Source of the DNA: an uncultured Dorea sp.
GTDB taxonomy: Bacteria; Bacillota; Clostridia; Lachnospirales; Lachnospiraceae
NCBI GenBank assembly: GCA_910585725.1
Contig: CAJUFA010000001.1
Location: forward strand, 10,991-74,990
Length of the DNA: 64,000 nt
Direction: 5' to 3'
A program made the translations under genes and the position numbers. Positions 22,460 to 31,699 of the stretch are shown piece by piece. Position 1 is the first letter of the stretch; every line of letters starts with the position of its first letter. The notes beneath the pieces are model-generated. The model ran no database searches. It had not been told where the DNA came from and worked only from the letters and a program-made list of their open reading frames with translations.

Positions 22460-22696
22460 CTACACCATACATTCATGCATCTCTTCTTCTTCGATGCCTG
22501 CTTTGCGCATCATATCGACGATCTGTTCTCTGTCTCCCAGATCTGCGCACCAGGACAGCCCGCATCCCGCTGAGATCGCCCTTGGAACCGGGATAATACG
22601 CCCGGGCACCTGATACTCCTTGCACGCCTTCTCCATCGCCATCGCATCTGCAGTCGTATGAAATGTCACAACCAGTTTTAACTCTTTTTTTCTCAT
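22460..22696 (-). CDS. DUF3343 putative Se/S-carrier protein
   Basis: A 78-aa protein with the DUF3343 pattern: a beta strand LKLVVTFHTTADAMAME, then IPVPRAISAGCGLSWC with a conserved Cys in GCGLSW. DUF3343 proteins are widely found beside selenium genes and are proposed carriers of the substrate for a sulfurtransferase. This one lies immediately downstream of tusA (2 nt gap) in the order csd-yedE-tusA-DUF3343, which supports a relay of selenium or sulfur from the cysteine desulfurase. The function is not proven. Confidence 0.85.
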   Translation of the reverse strand: MRKKELKLVVTFHTTADAMAMEKACKEYQVPGRIIPVPRAISAGCGLSWCADLGDREQIVDMMRKAGIEEEEMHECMV

Positions 22697-22698
22697 GT

Positions 22699-22902
22699 TT
22701 AATCAATCACCACTTCAAAATAACCGTCCTTCTCGCTGGCAGTTGACTTCTTACCATGATCCTTGGCATATTTCTCAACGTTCATCTTCTGATGAGGCTC
22801 TGTTACCAGGATCTTAACCGGCCCCGACGCGCCCTTAAGCGCTTCTGCCGTAAGCATCAACGGCTCCGGACAAGAAAGACCTCTTGCGTCTACTTCCTTC
22901 AT
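22699..22902 (-). CDS. TusA-family sulfurtransferase (SirA-like)
   Basis: This 67-aa protein has the TusA/SirA hallmark CPxP in DARGLSCPEPLML (Cys11), the residue that carries persulfide or selenosulfide. It has the full compact beta-alpha-beta-alpha-beta-beta length of the family. It lies between yedE and the DUF3343 gene in a selenium context, where TusA homologues are proposed to accept Se from a cysteine desulfurase and hand it to SelD. YedF in the neighbouring operon has an equivalent N-terminal domain. Confidence 0.9.
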   Translation of the reverse strand: MKEVDARGLSCPEPLMLTAEALKGASGPVKILVTEPHQKMNVEKYAKDHGKKSTASEKDGYFEVVID

Positions 22903-22952
22903 ATTATTACCTTCTTTCCCAGAATACTATGTATCGTGTTTAATTTCAACCA

Positions 22953-24053
22953 TTAATTTTTGTTTTCATCCCGTTTGCTGGTAAATGCGATCACAAAACA
23001 AACGATGATGCAGATAATACATGCCACTTTTCCATGCGGCGGCACGGCGCCTGCTACGATCTCCTGCGTCTCCGCATTCATCGCTGTTCCGCTTGCCGCA
23101 AGGCCGAGATTATGACACAGCGCGGCTCCCACGAACATTCCCATAACCGTTACCGCAGAATCAGAAGAACCTTGTCCTGCAAGGATCAGCTGACGCAGCG
23201 GACATCCGCCTGCAAGCGTCGCGGCAAACCCAACCGTATACATACCGAGGATGTTCCACAGATGGTCGGAATGGGCGATGATACCAGGCGTATTAAAACC
23301 TAACACAAAACGGCCCGTAGCCAGATTAAATACCAGCATTACCACGAATAATCCTGCAATTACGCTGAACAGGTCAAAATTCTTCATCAGAATAATATCC
23401 CGGATGCTCCCGGCAAAACACATCCTGGACTTCTGTGCCACTGCTCCGAAGACCAGTCCGCCGACCAGCGACGCGATAATCGGCGCGTGCATGCTTCCAG
23501 GTCCTGCCTCGCTTGCTTTCAATAGAGTAGGAATCATCGCCATGATCAGGATTCCTACCATAATTACCGGAAGCATCGTTCCGCCCACTTTATTTACCGC
23601 ATGCGCTCTGCCAAGACTGAAACCCTTCTTAAGGGCGAATACGCCTGTAGCCACCCCAAGAATAAACCCTATCAACGCAACCCATGCATTCAGGTCTCCC
23701 GCGGACATACGAATAACCATACGCAGCGGACATCCCAGGAATACAAGGGATCCAATCACAATAATCATTCCCAGGACAAAACGAACCATTGGAGATGATC
23801 CGCCTGTAGAACGATATTCCTTTGTTGCAATCGAGATGATAAACGCTCCCAATACTAGACCGATGATCTCGGGTCTTGCGTACTGTACCACCTCTGCCTG
23901 GTGCATTCCAAGCGCCCCCGCCGTATCGCGGATAAAACATGCGATACAGAACGCCATGTTCGCCGGATTCCCCATGAACGCGAGACATGCCGCTACAAGT
24001 CCGCAGATCACACCGGCGAGCGCCAGTTTTTTCTTTGAATCTGATAAATTCAT
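22953..24053 (-). CDS. yedE: YedE-family putative selenium transporter
   Basis: A 366-aa polytopic membrane protein with about ten helices and the paired cysteine motifs of the YedE/YeeE family: FCIACFIRD, GCPLRMV, RMCFAGSIRD and GGCPLRQL. YeeE-type relatives import thiosulfate through such cysteines. YedE members linked to selenium genes are proposed to import a selenium compound. AGGAGG precedes the ATG, 23 nt after the desulfurase gene. The neighbours tusA and DUF3343 make a Se-import and carrier path likely. Confidence 0.92.
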   Translation of the reverse strand: MNLSDSKKKLALAGVICGLVAACLAFMGNPANMAFCIACFIRDTAGALGMHQAEVVQYARPEIIGLVLGAFIISIATKEYRSTGGSSPMVRFVLGMIIVIGSLVFLGCPLRMVIRMSAGDLNAWVALIGFILGVATGVFALKKGFSLGRAHAVNKVGGTMLPVIMVGILIMAMIPTLLKASEAGPGSMHAPIIASLVGGLVFGAVAQKSRMCFAGSIRDIILMKNFDLFSVIAGLFVVMLVFNLATGRFVLGFNTPGIIAHSDHLWNILGMYTVGFAATLAGGCPLRQLILAGQGSSDSAVTVMGMFVGAALCHNLGLAASGTAMNAETQEIVAGAVPPHGKVACIICIIVCFVIAFTSKRDENKN

Positions 24054-24076
24054 CTTACTTCCTCCTTAAACTTTCC

Positions 24077-25219
24077 TTACTCTTCTTCTCTGGCCAGATC
24101 TTGGACCGCCTGAATGGCTGCGTCCACTTCCTCATCAGTGTTATAATGCGAAAAGCTGAATCTCACAGCCCCCTGCTCCACTGTCCCAAGGGCTTCGTGC
24201 ATAAGCGGTGCGCAATGCCCTCCTGATCTTGTAGATATGCTATATTCTGTAAGAAGTGCATCGCTCACTTCCGAGGAATCATAATCACCGATATTCAGCG
24301 TTACAATCGCACAACGGTTCTTCGTAGTAAAATCGCCGTATATCGTTACGTTCTCAATATCCTTAACGCCTTCATAGAAGCGCCACATAAGTTCCTGTTC
24401 TCTCTTTCGGATATTATCAATTCCATATTCTTCCAGGTATTCCAACGCAGCATGCAGCCCGGCGATTCCATGCCCGTTCAAAGTTCCCGCTTCCAGAGCC
24501 GTAGGCATCTGCGCCGGCTGCGTCTTACTGTACGTCTGAACGCCGGTTCCTCCCGCTTTCAGCGATCGTACCGTCACGCCTTCCCTCACATACATACCGC
24601 CGGTTCCCTGGGGACCTAACATCCCTTTATGTCCGGTAAAGCACAGGACGTCGATCTTCATCTCTTCCACATCTATAGGGAAGACCCCGGCCGTCTGGGA
24701 CGCGTCTACCACAAATAAGAGTCCGTTCTCATGCGCCAATTCTCCGATAGGTTTCAAATCCACATAGTTCCCTGTAAGATTCGACCCGTTCGTACACACG
24801 ATCATCTTCGTCTCAGATGTAATCGCCTTTTTCATATCCTCTATATCAAATGTTCCTCTCTCTCTGCACCCTATGATCGTCAGGTTCGTCCCTTTCGACT
24901 CCAGATCGTAGAGAGGCCGAAGAACCGAATTATGTTCAAGCATCGTTGTAATTACATGGTCCCCCGGATTCAAAAGCCCTCGAAGCGCCATATTCAAGCT
25001 CTCCGTAGAATTGCAGGTAAATACAACCTGCCTGGGATTCGTCCCGCCGACCATGCGGCAGATTCTCTCCCGCGTATCATAAATAATCCTGGACGCACTC
25101 AAAGAAGCGTCGTTCACGCCTCTTCCCGCGTTCCCCATGGAACTCATAGCCTGTACAACAGCATCGATTACTTTCTGCGGCTTTCTCATAGTCGTCGCCG
25201 CATTATCCAAATAAATCAT
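24077..25219 (-). CDS. Cysteine desulfurase / selenocysteine lyase-like protein
   Basis: A 380-aa class-V aminotransferase-fold enzyme. MIYLDNAATTMRKP opens the protein (start 25219; an in-frame start at 25249 adds 10 atypical residues). FTGHKGMLGPQGTG holds the PLP lysine and TRSGGHCAPL the catalytic cysteine near the C-terminus. This cysteine desulfurase subfamily commonly accompanies selenium genes and would release S or Se from (seleno)cysteine. It is the first gene of the csd-yedE-tusA-DUF3343 set. Specificity for Se over S cannot be told from the sequence. Confidence 0.9.
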   Translation of the reverse strand: MIYLDNAATTMRKPQKVIDAVVQAMSSMGNAGRGVNDASLSASRIIYDTRERICRMVGGTNPRQVVFTCNSTESLNMALRGLLNPGDHVITTMLEHNSVLRPLYDLESKGTNLTIIGCRERGTFDIEDMKKAITSETKMIVCTNGSNLTGNYVDLKPIGELAHENGLLFVVDASQTAGVFPIDVEEMKIDVLCFTGHKGMLGPQGTGGMYVREGVTVRSLKAGGTGVQTYSKTQPAQMPTALEAGTLNGHGIAGLHAALEYLEEYGIDNIRKREQELMWRFYEGVKDIENVTIYGDFTTKNRCAIVTLNIGDYDSSEVSDALLTEYSISTRSGGHCAPLMHEALGTVEQGAVRFSFSHYNTDEEVDAAIQAVQDLAREEE

Positions 25220-25280
25220 ATCTTTTACCCAACCTTTACTTTCAAACAACCTTAAGCCAATGCTCCTTAGTTATACTAGA

Positions 25281-25310
25281 AGTATATCCCTAATTATTTA
25301 ATCCGTCTAA
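25281..25310 (-). promoter_or_regulatory. Promoter of the csd-yedE-tusA-DUF3343 operon
   Basis: On the minus strand TTAGAC (25305-25310), an 18-nt spacer and TATACT (25281-25286) precede the start by about 60 nt. The -35 is a moderate match. Confidence 0.55.
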
Positions 25311-25411
25311 TTGAATTAATTTATATAGCCCTGTTGCTTATAGATAATATGTATAATATATATTGCAAATATCCAGGCAGATTCTTACAGGCACATTTAC
25401 CCGAGACACAA

Positions 25412-25451
25412 AAAACCTCCCGGCCATGCTGAAGCACAATCCGGAGGTTTT
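25412..25451. terminator. Bidirectional terminator after the selenium lysR gene
   Basis: AAAACCTCC (25412-25420) pairs with GGAGGTTTT (25443-25451), flanked by A/T runs on both sides. It ends the yedF-selD-selA-selB-lysR operon just after the lysR stop at 25474. Confidence 0.88.
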
Positions 25452-25473
25452 CATTTTTCACCTATGTGGTCCG

Positions 25474-26388
25474 CTAATTCTTCCGCACCTGATACACTTC
25501 TTTTACAACCCTGACAAACCGTTCCGCAGATCCCGACAACTGATAATTCTTATTGTACACCAGATTGATATCGCGCCCGTCGTCCGCCATCGGTATCGAA
25601 AACGCCAGAATCGATCCTTCTTCCACTTCTTCTTCCGTAGCAAGCCTGGACATAAAGGAGATTCCCATCCCCCTGACGACAGACTTCTTAATCGTCTCGG
25701 GATTCTCGATACTGGCAATCACCTCCAGCTTATCCGGGGAAACCCCCGCCTTCTTAATCTGCTTCCTGGCTTCCTTCCTCGTACCCGATCCCTCTTCTCT
25801 CATAATCACATGTTCCGCCAGTATCCACCGGATATCCTGCGGCGACTCTTCCTTAATCCTCCGGTACTTCTCCGTATTCGGGGTGATAATCACCAGTTCA
25901 TCCTTATAAAAAGGTATGTATTTGCAATGCTTCTTCTCCAGTACAGTTCCCGTAAACCCTATATCCACCATATTATCCACAATCCGGGTCACAACCTGGG
26001 AGCTGTCCGTCTCCATGATCTTGATCTGCTCTCCGGGATACTTCTCACTGAAACGGATCAATACCTTCGGAAGGAGATATTGTGCCGGGATTGTAGACGC
26101 AGCAATCGTAATACACTGCTTCTCTGCGCCCCCTTTCGTCCCAAAGCGTTCCTCGATCTTCTTCTCCAGATCAACCATCTGCCTGGCATATCGGTACAGA
26201 TCCTTGCCGTCTTCAGAAAGACTCACTTCCTTCGTGTTCCTGACAAACAGTCTCACGCTTAATTCTTTCTCCAGAGAAGCGATGTGGGCGCTGATCGTCG
26301 GCTGCGTCAAAAACAGTTCTTTGGCTGCCTTCGAAAAACTGCCGCCCTCCGCCACCTGAACAAAAGCCTCCAATTGTTTTAAATTCAT
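25474..26388 (-). CDS. Selenium-metabolism-associated LysR-type regulator
   Basis: A 304-aa LysR-type protein: an N-terminal winged helix (MNLKQLEAFVQVAEGGSFSK..., then LFLTQPTISAHIASLEKEL) and a periplasmic-binding-like effector domain. Its ATG overlaps the selB stop as TAATG, so it is translationally coupled to selB. A LysR gene at this site next to selAB is a recurrent feature of clostridial selenium loci, known as the selenium-metabolism-associated LysR family. The effector is unknown. A Se status signal is a reasonable guess. Confidence 0.9.
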   Translation of the reverse strand: MNLKQLEAFVQVAEGGSFSKAAKELFLTQPTISAHIASLEKELSVRLFVRNTKEVSLSEDGKDLYRYARQMVDLEKKIEERFGTKGGAEKQCITIAASTIPAQYLLPKVLIRFSEKYPGEQIKIMETDSSQVVTRIVDNMVDIGFTGTVLEKKHCKYIPFYKDELVIITPNTEKYRRIKEESPQDIRWILAEHVIMREEGSGTRKEARKQIKKAGVSPDKLEVIASIENPETIKKSVVRGMGISFMSRLATEEEVEEGSILAFSIPMADDGRDINLVYNKNYQLSGSAERFVRVVKEVYQVRKN

Positions 26389-28301
26389 TAGTATGCTATC
26401 CTTTCGCTCTCTGCTCCGGTCTTCTTGGTTACTTTAATACTATCCATATATTCTAATATCGGTTTCGCGCTCTTCCGGCTGGTTCCAAACATGTCGCGCA
26501 CCTGGGCGATCGTAATCAGAGGGTCTTCCTTTAACCGCTCCTGTATCAGCTCTTTCGCATGCTCCATATTCTCCTTCAGCGTATACATATCTTCCGTTAC
26601 TTTTACAACCTTCTCTTCTTCCAGAAGGATATTCAGGATGTCGTCCGACACCGTCTTATCTTCTCTCGAAAACTCAATCTCCGAATATCGTACAAAATCA
26701 TACCCTGCACCCCGGAACGAATCCAGAAGAATCCCCGATACTCTGTCAAACGTCTGATCCTTACTTACTTCATACTCCGGCGTACACAAAAACTCATCCA
26801 CACGCCTGATACTTCCGGCCTCCACGAGCATCTCCAGTATTTTATCGAATACGTTCGGCCGTATCTTCTGGAAATGGGTACCCTGAACTTCCGCTTTCTT
26901 CATCCCGTAACGATACGGATACTTCTCCTCATACGCCGTCAATTCCTCAATCATCGTACGTTCCGCCCCGCGTCTGCTGTCTGCATGCCACACAAAAGTA
27001 TCTTTTCGCATCGGGAACAGATACACAAGCCCCTTGCTCTCCAGCTCTTCTGCGTCTGCTTTCACCTCTTCCGGTGAAAGCGCCGTGAGCTTCGCAAGCT
27101 CCGCTAAGGTAATCAGTGTGTCTCCATGCGCTTTTACATGAAGTTCGATCACATCCGCTGTCGAACCGGACTCTTTACGCTCTAATTCTTCAATCACATC
27201 CTGCCGGAAACGCCGCTTCACACTTGGATTCGGTTCCAGGATTACGCCCCCGCCGATGGTCTCCATCGGGGAATAGAAGCGTACCACAAACTTATCGCCC
27301 CGCCTTACCGCGATCTCTTCTTCTAATCGAAGCTGCACATATCCGCTCTCCCCAGGACCTAACTCTTCCTGATCAAGAAGTACCGCCCTGCACAGGATCT
27401 CGCTGGTTCCCGTGAAGAAATGAAGCCGTGTGTGGTTCGTCAGGACACGCACAGAGGAATCCAGCATACGAAGCTTCACATCCAGAAGATCCGTATTCTT
27501 CATACTGTTCTTCGGCGCCAGGACGCACCCCCTTCGGATCTCTTTCTTCTTTACATTTGAAAGGTTGACCGCAACACGCTGTCCGGCCTGACAAACTGAC
27601 CTGTTCTGTCCATGCACCTGTATGCTGCGTATCTTACATTCTTTATCCACGGGATACATCCACAGGGTATCTTCTTTGGTAATCGTTCCCGATACCAGCG
27701 TCCCCGTAATGATCGTCCCAAAACCTGAGAGGGTAAAAGCACGGTCGACGGGAAGTCTTGGAATCGTCTGCACGTCCTTCGCGGTCACCTCGTCCTTCGT
27801 CATCTTCTCTATCATATCGACAAGCCCCTCTATACCTTCCCCTGTCGCCGCCGACACCTTAACCACCGGCGCCTGTTCAAGGAACGTCCCTTCAAGCTCG
27901 TCCTTTACCTCTTCTTCTACCAACTCCATCCATTCTTCATCCACAATATCACATTTATTCAGAACGATAATACTCTTCTCGATTCCAAGGAGATTCAGGA
28001 TGTCCATATGTTCCCGCGTCTGCGGCATGATCCCTTCGTCCGCCGCGATCACCAGAAGCACCAGGTCCATGCCCACCACGCCCGCAACCATATTATTAAT
28101 GAAGCGTTCATGCCCCGGAACGTCGATAATCCCGACACGGTCGCCGCCCGGAAGATCAAAATACGTGAACCCCAGGTCTATCGTAATCCCTCTCCTCTGT
28201 TCTTCCTCCCAGCGGTCCGTATTCCGTCCCGTCAGCGCCTTGATCAGCGTCGTCTTGCCGTGATCGATATGTCCCGCAGTACCAATAATGATATTCTTCA
28301 T
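26388..28301 (-). CDS. selB: Selenocysteine-specific elongation factor SelB
   Basis: A 637-aa GTPase that carries Sec-tRNA to UGA codons. G1 GTAGHIDHGKTT (7-18), G3 DVPGHERF, G4 NKCD are intact. The EF-Tu-like beta barrels follow, and the C-terminal third consists of winged-helix repeats that bind SECIS hairpins (for example GTSRKSAKPILEYMD at the end). Length is normal. It is 31 nt downstream of selA and overlaps the lysR start. Its RNA targets in this window are the hairpins of prdB and selD. Confidence 0.97.
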   Translation of the reverse strand: MKNIIIGTAGHIDHGKTTLIKALTGRNTDRWEEEQRRGITIDLGFTYFDLPGGDRVGIIDVPGHERFINNMVAGVVGMDLVLLVIAADEGIMPQTREHMDILNLLGIEKSIIVLNKCDIVDEEWMELVEEEVKDELEGTFLEQAPVVKVSAATGEGIEGLVDMIEKMTKDEVTAKDVQTIPRLPVDRAFTLSGFGTIITGTLVSGTITKEDTLWMYPVDKECKIRSIQVHGQNRSVCQAGQRVAVNLSNVKKKEIRRGCVLAPKNSMKNTDLLDVKLRMLDSSVRVLTNHTRLHFFTGTSEILCRAVLLDQEELGPGESGYVQLRLEEEIAVRRGDKFVVRFYSPMETIGGGVILEPNPSVKRRFRQDVIEELERKESGSTADVIELHVKAHGDTLITLAELAKLTALSPEEVKADAEELESKGLVYLFPMRKDTFVWHADSRRGAERTMIEELTAYEEKYPYRYGMKKAEVQGTHFQKIRPNVFDKILEMLVEAGSIRRVDEFLCTPEYEVSKDQTFDRVSGILLDSFRGAGYDFVRYSEIEFSREDKTVSDDILNILLEEEKVVKVTEDMYTLKENMEHAKELIQERLKEDPLITIAQVRDMFGTSRKSAKPILEYMDSIKVTKKTGAESERIAY

Positions 28302-28332
28302 ATCTGTCTTCCGCCTTTACATTTCTATTCTT

Positions 28333-29763
28333 TTACCGTCCCGCAATCAGACTGACTTCTTCCAATACATCTAATTCCTTCAGCTGACTCACGATAATCT
28401 GGAAAAACCTCCGTTCTATTGTCCTTACATCCATGAGAACCGTATCATTGGCCACTCTGGGGATGATAGGCACCGGAAGATGGCGCATACGTTCTTCTAA
28501 TTCCGCCACACTGATCCTCTCGGGACGGACGGCAACAGCCATGCTCGGTATCCTCTCAAGGGGCAGCGATCCCCCGCCAATCTGCGACTCACACTCCTCA
28601 AGCCCTATCTTCGCCGGAAGCTCCGCCTCTTTCAAAAGCCTGCACAGCTTCTCTGCCTTCCAGGTCACGTCCTCCAAAGATCTGGTAATCATCTTGAGCA
28701 CAGGAATATTCTGAACGGCCTTCTCCTCGGACAGATACTCCTGCAGCACCAGCTCCAGAGCCGCCGCCGTGAACTTATCGATCCTCAACGCACGGGTAAG
28801 CTGGTTCTTCTTCATCATGTCGATATATTTCTTCCGCCCGATGACGATCCCCGCCTGCGGCCCTCCCAGCAGCTTATCACCGCTGAAGCACACTACATCC
28901 GCGCCTTTTGCGATAGAATCCTGAACGGTTGGTTCATATGTAATTCCATATTTACTCAGATCTATGAGCACTCCGCTTCCCAGATCCTCGATTACCGGAA
29001 TCCCACGCTCTTTCGCAAGCGGGATTAACTCGTCGATTCCCACGCTCTCTGTAAAACCAACGATTCGGTAATTACTCGTATGCACTTTAAGAAGCGCTTT
29101 CGTCTCCTCTGTAACCGCATTCTCATAATCGTCATAATGGGTTTTATTGGTCGTACCTACTTCTACAAGCGTCGCGCCGCTCTGTTCCATTACATCCGGA
29201 ATACGGAATTTGCCGCCGATCTCCACCAGCTCTCCCCGGGAAACTACGACCTCCCCGCCTTTCGCAAGCGAACTTAAGATCAGCATTACCGCTGCCGCGT
29301 TATTATTCACCGCCATAGCGGCCTCGGCGCCCGTTAACTTACATAAGAGCTTCTCAAAATGGGAGTAACGCTCCCCTCGGCGCCCGGCTTTCAGATTGTA
29401 CTCCAGATTCGAATATCCTGTGGCTATAGCAGTAATCCGTCTCATATGCTCATGTCCGATGGGTGCGCGCCCCAGATTCGTATGCAGAATCGTTCCCGTA
29501 CCGTTCACTACCATACGCATATTCGGCGTATGCATCGCCGCTACCGTCATCTCGATATGCGCCAGCAGCAGCTCTATCTGCGCTTTTGCGGCTTCCTCAT
29601 CATCACACTCTCCGATAAATTTGCGCAGTTTGTCCATCTCGGCATGGATCGCCTCCATAACGGTGTCTCTGCTATAATGGTCAATCAATTCCTGGACCGT
29701 CTCGTTCTCCAGCAGTACATCCACTTTCGGAATACTGCGATATAACATATTTTTATTCATCAT
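28333..29763 (-). CDS. selA: L-seryl-tRNA(Sec) selenium transferase SelA
   Basis: A 476-aa PLP enzyme that converts Ser-tRNA(Sec) to Sec-tRNA(Sec) using selenophosphate. The N-terminal helical domain is followed by the fold-type-I core with VNGTGTILHTNLGRAP and the PLP lysine in FSGDKLLGGPQAG. The presence of bacterial SelA (not SepSecS) fits the bacterial-type tRNA-Sec and SelB. The start at 29763 has AGGGAAAAG upstream; the ATG one codon later is equally possible. It is part of yedF-selD-selA-selB-lysR. Confidence 0.97.
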   Translation of the reverse strand: MMNKNMLYRSIPKVDVLLENETVQELIDHYSRDTVMEAIHAEMDKLRKFIGECDDEEAAKAQIELLLAHIEMTVAAMHTPNMRMVVNGTGTILHTNLGRAPIGHEHMRRITAIATGYSNLEYNLKAGRRGERYSHFEKLLCKLTGAEAAMAVNNNAAAVMLILSSLAKGGEVVVSRGELVEIGGKFRIPDVMEQSGATLVEVGTTNKTHYDDYENAVTEETKALLKVHTSNYRIVGFTESVGIDELIPLAKERGIPVIEDLGSGVLIDLSKYGITYEPTVQDSIAKGADVVCFSGDKLLGGPQAGIVIGRKKYIDMMKKNQLTRALRIDKFTAAALELVLQEYLSEEKAVQNIPVLKMITRSLEDVTWKAEKLCRLLKEAELPAKIGLEECESQIGGGSLPLERIPSMAVAVRPERISVAELEERMRHLPVPIIPRVANDTVLMDVRTIERRFFQIIVSQLKELDVLEEVSLIAGR

Positions 29764-29874
29764 CTTCTTTTCCCTGCTATTCTATTCTTCTTTTCTTAAA
29801 CTGCCTTAAGAAACCGTCAAAAAATTTATCTTTGTATCCGGCTTACTGAAATCACCGTCCGACTGCCGCTTGAA

Positions 29875-30915
29875 TTAATAGAGTCGAATCAACTTGTCGC
29901 TCTTTCCGGCAACCTTGCCTATTACAGAAACAGTCGTATCCATTCCTGCTTTCTGAACGTCCGAAAGCAGATCTTTAAGGCTCTCCGACGCTACGCTGAT
30001 CAGCAGCCCGCCGGAAGTCTGGGGATCATACAGAAGATCCAGGTAATGCTCCTCCACTCCTCCTGTCTCTACTTTATCGATGGAATATCCCCGGTTCTTG
30101 TAAGCTCCCGCCGGAACCAGCCCCATCTTCGCATAAGATATCGCATCTTCAAAATACGCGATATCTTTCACTCGAATCTCAAATGTAACTTCACTGGCCG
30201 AAGCCATCTCCACACAATGTCCCAGCAGTCCGAAGCCTGTGATATCCGTACATGCGGATACATCGTATTTCTCTACTAACTGCTTACCCTTCTTATTCAG
30301 GGATGCCATGACCGTCTGCGCTTCCCGAATCGCAGATGCGGACGCCATATCCGCCTTGATCGCAGTATTCACAACGCCGCTTCCTATCTGCTTCGTGAGC
30401 ACCAGGATATCTCCCGGTCTGCAGCCGTAATTCTTAAATATCTTATCAGGATGTACAAAGCCGGATACGCACAATCCGTATTTCGGTTCATCGTCCTGTA
30501 CGGAATGTCCTCCAACCAGCACCGCTCCTGCTTCTTTCACCTTCATCGCGCCACCCGCAAGGATGTCGCCCAATATCGCCGGATCCAGACAGTTCGGGAA
30601 TCCGACTATGTTAAGCGCCACTGCCGGCTCTCCTCCCATCGCCCATACGTCGCTTAAAGAGTTCGCCGCCGCTATCTGTCCAAACATATAAGGATCGTCT
30701 ACAATCGGAGTAAAGAAATCCACCGTCTGGATCATCGCAATCTCATCAGTGACTTTATATATAGCCGCGTCGTCGGATGTCTCAATCCCTACTATTAAAT
30801 TATCATCATGGAACCCTGGTAACTTGCTCAGCACCTGAGCAAGGGTCTCCGGACCAATCTTCGCCGCTCAGCCAGCCGTCTTACTTAACTGCGTTAACCT
30901 GACATCTGATTTCAT
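29875..30915 (-). CDS. selD: Selenophosphate synthetase SelD, itself a selenoprotein (Sec16)
   Basis: A 346-aa enzyme forming selenophosphate from selenide and ATP. An internal ATG at 30834 would give a truncated product. Upstream in frame the sequence continues through a TGA at 30868-30870 to an ATG at 30915 with GAGGAGG before it. Reading gives KTAG-Sec-AAKIGP, the classic SelD active-site loop in which position 16 is Sec or Cys. The glycine-rich ATP site (VGGHSVQDDEPKYG) is intact. Making SelD depend on Sec gives positive feedback on selenium status. Gene callers will probably trim the N-terminus. Confidence 0.95.
30823..30843 (-). promoter_or_regulatory. SECIS-like hairpin of selD
   Basis: CTTGCTCAG (30835-30843 on the minus strand) pairs perfectly with CTGAGCAAG (30823-30831) around GTG. 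It begins 24 nt after the UGA at 30868-30870, inside the coding sequence, as expected of bacterial SECIS elements. Confidence 0.75.
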
Positions 30916-30955
30916 TCTTATATCCTCCTCGACTCTTAGAATATATCTTATCTAT

Positions 30956-30983
30956 GCTTCCGGACATCTGACTGCCCGGAAGC
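30956..30983 (-). promoter_or_regulatory. Intercistronic hairpin between yedF and selD
   Basis: GCTTCCGG (30956-30963) pairs perfectly with CCGGAAGC (30976-30983). No T tract follows on the minus strand, so it is more likely a processing or stability element than a terminator. Confidence 0.5.
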
Positions 30984-31000
30984 TCTACATTAATTATCCG

Positions 31001-31606
31001 CTATGGTCTGATAATCTTTCCTGCTTTTGCCATCGTCTCGACAATACTGTACATATTCGTCACGGAACCTACCGCCAGTTTATCCTTCAATCCATAATAA
31101 TCAAGACAGGTTCCGCAAGTCAGGATCTCAACACCCTGCGCTTCTAAAGATTTCAGATCTTCCAAAGAATCCGATCCTTCCGCCGTCAGCGTCGCTCCGC
31201 CGTTATAGAACAGCATCGTCTTCGGCAAAGCATCCAACTGTGTTACCGCAAAGATGAAGCCTTTTATTAGTACTTTACCCAATTCATCATTTCCTATACC
31301 CATACGGTCAGAAGAAACCACCACCACCATATTATCCCTGGAATCCGGCGCGCATACCGCATCCTCCGAAGTCTCTTCCTTCACCGCGCCTTCCATGCCG
31401 ATGGTTATCTTGAATTCTGCATCGCCAAGCTTCTCCGAAGAAACTTGTCCTCCGGCGCCGGATGCCATCTTCGTTACATTCTGCACGGCGATCTCGTTAT
31501 CAACCAGAACTTCTATAGTCTCCGGTCCGGTAAGCGCCTGCATTGCCTTTTTCGTCTTAACGACTGGGATCGGGCAATTGTCTCCCATTGCATTGACTGT
31601 AATCAT
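31001..31606 (-). CDS. yedF: Selenium metabolism protein YedF
   Basis: A 201-aa protein from the ATG at 31606 (AAAGGTGG upstream). An in-frame start at 31645 lies inside the promoter region. An N-terminal TusA-like domain with NCPIP (Cys11) is joined to a DsrE-like C-terminal domain with TCGTCLDYYGLKDKL. This two-domain YedF is a marker of Se-dependent organisms and is thought to shuttle selenium to SelD. It is the first gene of the selenocysteine operon, directly upstream of selD. Confidence 0.93.
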   Translation of the reverse strand: MITVNAMGDNCPIPVVKTKKAMQALTGPETIEVLVDNEIAVQNVTKMASGAGGQVSSEKLGDAEFKITIGMEGAVKEETSEDAVCAPDSRDNMVVVVSSDRMGIGNDELGKVLIKGFIFAVTQLDALPKTMLFYNGGATLTAEGSDSLEDLKSLEAQGVEILTCGTCLDYYGLKDKLAVGSVTNMYSIVETMAKAGKIIRP

Positions 31607-31655
31607 ACGTGATTCCACCTTTCTTGTCTCCGCACCTTTTGACACTTATAGACAT

Positions 31656-31684
31656 ATTCTATCACTGATCGACCAAAAGGTAAA
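31656..31684 (-). promoter_or_regulatory. Promoter of the yedF-selD-selA-selB-lysR operon
   Basis: On the minus strand TTTACC (31679-31684), a 17-nt spacer and TAGAAT (31656-31661) lie about 50 nt before yedF and directly after the PHP gene. Confidence 0.6.
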
Positions 31685-31699
31685 CGGAAAATTAATATA

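Noticed and set aside
25363..26262. 299-codon plus-strand ORF opposite the lysR gene
   Set aside because: The LysR protein on the other strand is complete and recognisable; this frame begins inside the terminator region and has no ribosome-binding site.
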